A stretch of 64,000 bases of DNA from Eucalyptus grandis (Eukaryota; Streptophyta; Magnoliopsida; Myrtales; Myrtaceae). The notes under the pieces were generated by a model. It saw only the letters and a list, made by a program, of their open reading frames with translations. It did no database searches and was not told the DNA's origin. Each line of letters begins with the position of its first letter. Position 1 is the stretch's first letter. The stretch spans positions 2,482,461 to 2,546,460 of the forward strand of contig NC_052618.1 of the NCBI RefSeq assembly GCF_016545825.1, read 5' to 3'. Of the stretch, positions 57,546 through 64,000 are shown in pieces. A program made the translations under genes and the position numbers.

Positions 57546-58087
57546 GGACTGCAATTGAGGTATGGGCTGTATAGATTCTTATTTTCAGGTGCCACTTATT
57601 TGTCCCGATCTTGAAATAGTTACCTGGAGTCCTGAAATCGGTATTCAAAGTTCCGAAGTTCATCTCCAAGGCCTTGAAGAAATAGAAGCAGAAGTATCTT
57701 ACAATTTAGTGGCTTATGTCTCAAATAAATGTAAAACGATGGGGTTTCCATGTATTGTGGACAAATGTTTTACTTGATTTGATTTGTGATGCTTTCCTTT
57801 AAGGAATATTCCATGGTATTAGGACTTGTAATCTCGATTCTAGAAATAATACAAACATTTCATATGATGAAGGGTGTATAAATGAACTCTCCACTCAGTT
57901 CCACGTTCTATCTTAATCATCGATGATGTTCACTGGAGCATAGGCATGTATCTTATGCTTAAAACAACCATAAATATCTTCACATAGCTGCTTTAATTAG
58001 AAATCCGCGGGGGTCATGGTTGATGAAGGTACAATACATAATAATTAAAAATATCTTTATGGTGCTCAGTTACTTCTGTGTGCAACG

Positions 58088-58310
58088 GTGGCCTTCAATT
58101 CTGTACTATGCTTTATAATTTCGCAATTGATTTGTTTTAGGCTATCAAGTACCCTTCCGATTGCAAGATTTGGTGCGAAGTTGCTTGCAGTTTCCGGGAA
58201 TGGCATTGTTCAGTCGTTTATCAATGCTCGCACACTTACTCCAGGAGGTCTGGATTTATCATCCAGCATACTACAAATTCCAGATGTAGTACTTTGGGCG
58301 TTTCAGCTAT
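58088..58310 (+). pseudogene. Choline/ethanolamine kinase exon, left copy
   Basis: The exon begins after TTTTAG at 58,140 (GCTATCAAGTAC) and encodes, with one frame slip, GFGAKLL/FGAKLLAVSGNGIV and QSFINARTLTP. This is the segment of plant choline kinases just before the helical linker. The enzyme phosphorylates choline in phosphatidylcholine synthesis. The Arg of INARTL is kept here but is Cys in the right copy. Confidence 0.8.
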
Positions 58311-58782
58311 GAAATGTTCACAGTTCCACAGTTGCTAAAAATGTTTTCAAAAACCCACTGACATTCTTTCGATTTAGGCTTATATACCTATCAGGGTCAG
58401 GCCGTCAAGACTAACATGAGAATGTTTCTTGTTACCTGGTTCAGTCTTTCAAATTTGTTTGTTTGCTTAGTTTTTCTTTTCTTTTTCTTAGTTGGGTCTT
58501 TGTTGTAGCCACTATGAAAGCTAATTCAATTGTTAAATCTATTTGACTTTGGATATCACAACTTTATGTGAGTTTTTAAACTGACTTTTTTACACCTGTA
58601 GCTATATGATTGATAACTCTATTTTCTTTAAATAAACTTATCAAAACATCTATATGTTGGTGATAACATATGAGCTTCCATTAAGTCTGATAATATTTTA
58701 GTTGTATATCTTCAATGAGTTCCGAGGACCTATGAGTTGTTGGTTGACATCATGTCAATTTTATATTTTCCGCTTCATGCAA

Positions 58783-58875
58783 TAGAGATGCCAAAGGTGG
58801 CAGCTGAAATTGCTAAGAACCTACAAAAATTCCATCAAGTGGATATTCCAGGTTCTAAGAAACCTCAACTGTAGA
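58783..58875 (+). pseudogene. Choline kinase next exon, left copy only
   Basis: Just past the end of arm homology, the plus strand encodes MPKVAAEIAKNLQKFHQVDI and PGSKKPQL followed by TAG, the exon expected after INARTLTP. It is absent from the corresponding place in the right copy. Confidence 0.8.
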
Positions 58876-58879
58876 ATGA

Positions 58880-59160
58880 GGCCAAAAAAGAAATGTGCCT
58901 TTTTTCATTTATAAATTTATTAATGTTTTAGATTGCTTTCAACATTCAAACCATAAAAATTGTTATACTTGTTTTTTTTTTCAATTTTAAACAAATTAAA
59001 TGTTGAAAAGCTTTAATTAATCACACCAAAGGACCGTTCAAATGTGCTTCTACCAAATAGCTTTTCTCTCAAAGTTACTCCCCAAGGCACTTTCAAATTT
59101 CAGTTTACCAAACAGTATTTAATTTTCACAAAACCCTTTCAGCTAAAAGCCTTTGCATTT
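58880..59160. other. Spacer centre, AT-rich
   Basis: No gene seen. It includes the breakpoint between plus-strand and minus-strand choline kinase remnants. Confidence 0.5.
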
Positions 59161-59164
59161 TAGC

Positions 59165-61036
59165 TAATAGCCTGCATATTCGTTCAAGTGATTCCCTATG
59201 TCAAACCCTCCGTAATTAAATGACTCATGCTCAAAATCAATGAAGTAGAGTTTCCTGAAAAGTGAGTAGAAATTTCAATGTATAAAAAGAAAAGAAAAAT
59301 AAGTGCAAGAAAGCAAAAGCCACAAGCGACCATGTCATGCATGTGTCTCTATGTGACCAGTCTACTTGGGCATGCTCATTGCTCCCAGAGTCAGAGTTAA
59401 ATCAAGAGAACACAAAGCAAACAAAATAAATATAGGAATGGGAGGAAAAACTAAATGCTTCTGAAAACAATTGTTTGGTTCATGCCAGTCAAGAATAGAG
59501 ATGAAAGAATGAAAAACAGATTATATCACCCGACGCAACAATGTGTACCTTCCTCATCACTGAGCATAAAATTGCCACAGAGAAAGTCATTCTGAGCAAA
59601 CACCACAGGAGTATTAATAAGGCTTGTTAATTCATGTTCCCACCATCAAGCAGCAGATTTCATCACATAAGAGGACGAGAGTCTGTTATACTTACGTATA
59701 ATGCAATGATCAATGTGAATAAAGTGAAATTAACGCCTATGAACACTGTGGGGAATACTAATTTTCGCTCTTAGAGGCAACCTTCCCTAAAGAGCATTAA
59801 AAAGAAAAGAAGTTGTTAGGAACTCGTGAGACCATTCTAGTGCATTACAGTACCTCACATCCTAGCACAAACTGCATTATATTGTTGGAAAGCCAGCGAG
59901 AAACCCATGACATGACATACTAAGACTACTCAGCAAGTATTATTAAGCAGTTAATAATTTCAAGCATACCTCTCGGCCTACCAAATAGACAATTTTAAAA
60001 GAGTAGCAGCCATCCCACAGTATATCTTATGTATGAGTTGGTATATTTAGAAAAGCTTCTTAAAAGAGGAATTTGCCTTTAGCTCAAGAAGTTCATCATG
60101 AATTTCCTCAAAATATATTGTCTCAAACGTCCTTTGCTTTTCATGATTTTCAAATTTGAGATCATAAACTACATCAAACAAGGGCGCACAAACATGATGC
60201 AAAAGAAACATTAAGTTAAAAGCACTTTGTTGAAAGAAACATTTGACAGACTGCAACAGTGAAATAAGAGTTACTTTTCCATGAAGTGATGAAGAAAAGA
60301 TAAAGTGAACTGCTACAGAGGAAGAACCTTTCTCAAAAAGCTTTAACATATCATTCTACAATTAAGGTTGACATGATGTCAACTAGCAACTCATAGGTCC
60401 TGGGAACTCATTGCAGATATACAATTAATATGTTATCAAACTTAATGGAAGATCATATGTTATCACCAACATATAGATGTTTTGATAAGTTTATTCAAAG
60501 AAAATAGAGGTATCAATCATATAGCTACAGATGTAAAAAAGTCAGCTTAAAAACCCACATAAAGTTATGATATCCAAAGTCAAACAGATTTAACAATTGA
60601 ATTAGCTTTCGTAGTGGCCACAACAAAAACCCAACTAAGGAAAAGAAAAGAAAAACTAGGCAAACAAATAAATTTGAAAGACTGAACCAGGTAACAACAA
60701 ACATTCTCATGTTAGTCTTGACGGCCTGACCCTAACAGGTATATATGCCTAAATCGAAAGAATGTCAATGGGTTTTGGAAAACATTTTAGTAACTGTGGA
60801 ACTGTGAACATTTCATAGCTGAAGCGCCAAAGTACTACATCATACCCACCCTTACTTTCTAGAGCAATTCTAAAAAATCCACAGCATCATCTGGAATTAT
60901 GTAGTGTGCTAGATGATAAATCCAGACATCCTGGAGTAAGTGTGCAAGCATTGATAAACGACTGAACAATGCCATTCCTGGAAACTGCAAGCAACTTCGC
61001 ACCAAATCCTGCAACCGGAAGGGTACTTGATAGCCT
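59165..61036 (-). pseudogene. Choline/ethanolamine kinase pseudogene, right copy
   Basis: Minus-strand exons in order: 61,036-60,925 (FGAKLLAVSRNGIV, QSFINACTLTP); about 60,165-60,066 (EKQRTFETIYFEEIHDELLE); 59,612-59,548 (PVVFAQNDFLCGNFMLSDEE, with the catalytic-loop pattern H/Q-N-D-x-x-x-G-N); about 59,260-59,165 (LYFIDFEHESFNYGG and IGNHLNEYAG, with the IDFEY-like metal site). In the family the catalytic-loop residue is H in HND; here it is Q. The exon with KVAAEIAK is missing between the first two. The N-terminal exons and the C-terminus are not seen. Confidence 0.85.
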
Positions 61037-61465
61037 AAAACAAATCAATTGAGCAATTATAAAGTAGAGTACAGAATTGAAGGCCACCGCTGCACACAGA
61101 AGTAACTGAGCACCATAAATATATTTTTAATTATTATGTATTGTACCTTCATCAACCATGACCTTTGCGGATTCCTAATTAAGGCAGCCATGTGAACATG
61201 CTTATGGTTGTTTTAAGTATATGATACATGCTTGGGCCCCAGTGAACATCATCGATGATTAAGATAGAACGTAAAAATGAGTGGAGACTTCATTTATACA
61301 CCCTTCGTCATATGAAATGTTTGTATTATTTCTAGAATCGAGATTACAAGTCCTAATACCATTGAATATTCCTTAAAGGGAAGCATCACAAATCAAATCA
61401 AGTAAAACATATGTCCACAATACATGGAAACCCCATCGTCTTACATGTATTTGAGACATAAGCCA

Positions 61466-62997
61466 TTAAATTGTAAGATACTCTCGCTTCTGTTTCTTCA
61501 AGGCCTTGGAGATGAACTTCAGAACTTTGAATACCGATTTCAGGACTCCAGGTAACCATTTCAGGATCGGGACAAATAAGTGGCACCCGAAAATAAGAAT
61601 CATTAATACAGCCCGTACCTCCATTGCAGTCTCAACTGTATCATATGTAAAATACCCTTCGTCGTCCTCTGTCAATACTAATATCTGCATAGATAAAGCA
61701 CCCTCCATGAAGATGACCGCAACCCACGTGGTAAATATCGCAATCCTTATGAGGATCTGTTGCTTTAACGAAAAACTTGCCAATAATAGAATTATGGTAA
61801 ATGATGTGGCGAAGCTTATCACGATACTTTACATGAAAAGCTTGTCCAAATTCCATAGCCTTTTAACCATTGGCAAGTCGCCCCTAGTATGTGCTACATG
61901 ATTTTTTCTGCCCTCCCAAATTTTGTTAGGTAAGTTGATCCATGTTTGGGATGTCATGCTAGCTAATAAAACCGCCACGACATTAAGCATCTTGTGCGTA
62001 CTGTTTTGCCACTTTTTCTTTCTTTCATTTCCGTTTTCTTTTCCTCCGGGTGGATGTAAAGTTGTGAACACATTATCCACAATCTTCGATTTCATTCTTC
62101 CACCTTTTGTTGATAGGATGAGAGCTGAGAAACCTTTGTAGTTCGTAATTTCTAGGTTAACTCATTTTTTACTCAGGAAGAGTACAATCTGTAGATGATT
62201 ACCACCAAAATGAACCAAGGTCAATTTTGAAGAGAACGAGCCTGTGTTTTATAATTTTCTAGAATTAACTTTGCTACTAGTCTTTTTCAGCAGACTCATG
62301 TCATCTTATTGCATGCCATGACTTAAAAAATGCACACCAAGGCAACAACTGACGTGACACTTCAAAATCACTTAATATTTGCTCCACTAAATGTGCATAG
62401 TACCTCAAGTGTCATTGTATGAACATACCTTGGTTTGTCTATCAGCAGCAGCAGCCGATAAAGAATTGTGTTCCCATCTTCATCCTTCGAGTTGATAAAT
62501 TGCTCATCGTCCAAAATATCAACCAACAGCTTCAAAACCTCAAGTTTGTTGTTCTTCACGAATATATGCATAATTGTCTGGCCATTTTCCAAGATATCCC
62601 AGGCTGCACTGGGTTTCACTCAAACCAATAGTTCCAAGATGTCAACGTGGCCTTTCATAGCTGCGACATGAAGTGGGTTTCTTCCGTATTTGTCATGGAA
62701 GATACACACTTTAGGATCAACTCTTAACAAGTTTTTTACTATGTGGAAGTACCACTTTGCCACTGCCAGATGAAGAGGGGTCGATCCTTGAGAATTTTGC
62801 TCTTTGGCCATTTCAACCTTCCAAGCTAGGACCTCTTCTACAAATCCCAAGTGTCCCAGCATCGCCGCAATGTGCAAAGGACTTTCGGTTTGATTTCCAA
62901 CCATAGTTCTATCTAAAAGTAACATATCTTTACTAAGTAGGGCAAGCAACGAATGGACATTTCCTTCCACTATGGCTTCATACAGCTTAGACTCCAT
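61466..62997 (-). pseudogene. Ankyrin-repeat PGG-domain protein pseudogene, right copy
   Basis: Exon 1 starts at 62,997 (MESKLYEAIVEGNVHSLLAL) and reads open through ESPLHIAAMLGHLGFVEEVL, TPLHLAVAKWYFHIVKNLL and NPLHVAAMKGHVDILELLV to 62,620. There a TGA stands where the left copy has CGA (Arg). Ankyrin coding resumes to about 62,370. Exon 2 (62,095-61,466) has VVAVLLASMTSQTWINLPNK (PGG-type), an in-frame TAA near 61,835 that the left copy shares, then ISFATSFTIILLLASFSLKQ, RIAIFTTWVAVIFMEGALSM and a final hydrophobic segment LMILIFGCHLFVPILKW. The shared TAA shows that the parent was already broken or truncated before duplication. Confidence 0.9.
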
Positions 62998-63390
62998 GGC
63001 TCTCTAAAAATGGGGGTTTCAGAAGGGGAGTTAGAATATATATTGTCACCAATCTCAAACCATGACCAACATTTTACACTAGGAGTGAGAGGTTTCAAGT
63101 TCCGCCTGAAACCTAGAACCTACCCTCGAGTATAGGTTCCTTATTTTTCAGAACCTGGAAAGTACCCATCAGAACCTGGAAATTACCCTATTACAAGTTC
63201 CAGGGTCAGTTCCAAGATCTAACATGTTCCTCTTCTTCTTCTTCTTCTTCTTCTTCTTCTTCTTCTTTATTTCATTTTTAGTTAAGCAAAGCAAAAATTA
63301 ACACAACAATAAAAATGAACAAGGATTTATCATCAATTGCCTAAGAACAAGTGTCCATATGCACTTGTTGAATAGTATTACAGAAATTTT

Positions 63391-64000
63391 ATGATTTCCT
63401 CATTTTTGGGCTCTATTTATCCCCACAAACTAAAAATCTTCCTATGGAGCTTATGTCAAGATGCAATACCAACAAAGGAAAATATGTTCAAGAGAAGAAT
63501 ATTACCCGACCCTTTATGCCCTCTATGCTGGAAACATCCAAATACCATTGAACACCTGTTTTTCTTCTGCAAATGGACCCAAAACATCTGGTCAAACTCA
63601 TGCCTCAACCTTAGTAACAACACAAGAACAACAACTAGAATGGACAAGTGGCTGGCAGAATTTTTTGAAACAAAACCGAACTCACCAGAAGAAGGATTTA
63701 TAGCAAAAGTGCTCTGGGCAAAGCGGGTTACGAAAAATAGGAACAATCGGAATTCTCAAGGCAAGGCCCCACAACCAGATGCCATTGTCGAAGCAGCCAA
63801 AGCACAAAGCCAAAGTCTCAGCTGATGGAATCTAAGAACAAGAAAAGGAAAAGCTAAGTTGTCGCCTGTACCTGTGAGATGGGAGCCACCGGACAGCCAA
63901 TCTTTGAAGTTGAATGTGGACAGAGAGACGCCAAGCTCGGTCACAGGGATCTTTTGCAATTCAAATGGTGTGATCATTGATGGCTTCACCAAGGAGATCC
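63391..64000 (+). mobile_element. LINE 3' fragment (zf-RVT and RNase H), right copy
   Basis: The plus strand encodes SFLGSIYPHKLKIFLWSLCQ, PLCPLCWKHPNTIEHLFFFC (complete C-x2-C...H-x3-4-C zf-RVT pattern), KWTQNIWSNSCLNLS, and runs open to 63,825. The RNase H-like part (VRWEPPDSQSLKLNVD-like) continues in another frame to the window end. This copy is better preserved than the left one. Confidence 0.85.

Larger units (their letters stand above)
55068..58765. repeat. Left arm of a large inverted duplication
   Basis: From at least 55,068 to about 58,765 the sequence is the reverse complement of 64,000 back to about 60,365. Paired positions sum to ~119,130-119,200. Matched landmarks are the LINE RNase H codons, the GGTTCCAGG-rich block, the ankyrin exon, the PGG exon, the choline kinase exon and TTGACATCATGTCAA. 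The arms differ by scattered substitutions and short indels. Confidence 0.95.
60365..64000. repeat. Right arm of the large inverted duplication (continues past window)
   Basis: Reverse complement of the left arm. The match is still running at base 64,000 (…GGCTTCACCAAGGAGATCC pairs with 55,199-55,218), so the arm is at least 3.63 kb and its outer end is not visible. Confidence 0.95.

Noticed and set aside
57562..57777. 71-codon plus-strand frame matching 61,586-61,398 on the minus strand
   Set aside because: The apparent conservation between arms comes from the duplication. It lies in another frame over the C-terminal membrane segment of the PGG exon.
1..64000. tRNA or rRNA genes
   Set aside because: I looked for tRNA A/B-box pairs and rRNA-like blocks by eye. 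The only tRNA-like strings are retroelement primer sites.

Overview
The window is nuclear DNA of a flowering plant, almost certainly a eudicot. The evidence is plant-type Ty1/copia and LINE elements, PIF/hAT-like DNA elements, exon-intron structured remnants of typical plant families (polyol transporter, RBR E3 ligase, MAPKKK17/18-like kinase, VPS29, aldose 1-epimerase, ABCA transporter, RLCK, ankyrin-PGG, choline kinase) and high AT content. A woody rosid such as a Myrtaceae is a guess only. I find no gene that is convincingly intact: this is a repeat-rich, gene-remnant region.

Layout. 1-2.25 kb: LTR-like tandem repeats. 2,259-11,846: a complete Ty1/copia element of Sirevirus type (LTRs of 927 and 922 bp, 5-bp target duplication CTTAG, tRNA-Met-type primer site, gag-pol, an extra 3' coding region, and two polypurine tracts). 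It is inserted inside the second copy of a short tandem repeat. 13.37-20.33 kb: three and a bit tandem ~2.3 kb units, each with a dead polyol/monosaccharide transporter. The fourth is cut short by an antisense copia integrase fragment (20.33-21.6 kb). 21.6-33.9 kb: seven copies of the 3' part of an RBR ubiquitin ligase gene (minus strand), period ~1.7 kb. Six carry the tip of the same kind of LTR, and one is interrupted by a 1.54 kb giant inverted repeat with a GC-rich core. 34.25-35.66 kb: a MAPKKK17/18-like kinase fragment in TE-like flanks. 36.2-42.4 kb: non-coding segmental duplications, one of them split by a PIF/Harbinger-like element (37,355-38,606, TTA duplication). 43.8-52.7 kb: a string of broken genes (an unrecognised remnant holding a solo LTR, VPS29, aldose 1-epimerase, ABCA transporter, RLCK exon). 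53.55-54.65 kb: a GC-rich island. 55.07-64.0 kb: a large inverted duplication (arms >=3.6 kb, spacer ~1.6 kb) carrying, in each arm, a LINE fragment, an ankyrin-PGG pseudogene and part of a choline kinase pseudogene.

The genes do not form a working pathway together. The window records repeated local duplication, transposition and decay. The most unusual signals are (i) nine coding-frame breaks in the copia element that all look like loss of the middle base of CTG or CAG, leaving CG, with the same CNG/CG differences between its two LTRs; (ii) the foldback element; (iii) the RBR exon array; and (iv) the inverted duplication with reciprocal exon loss.
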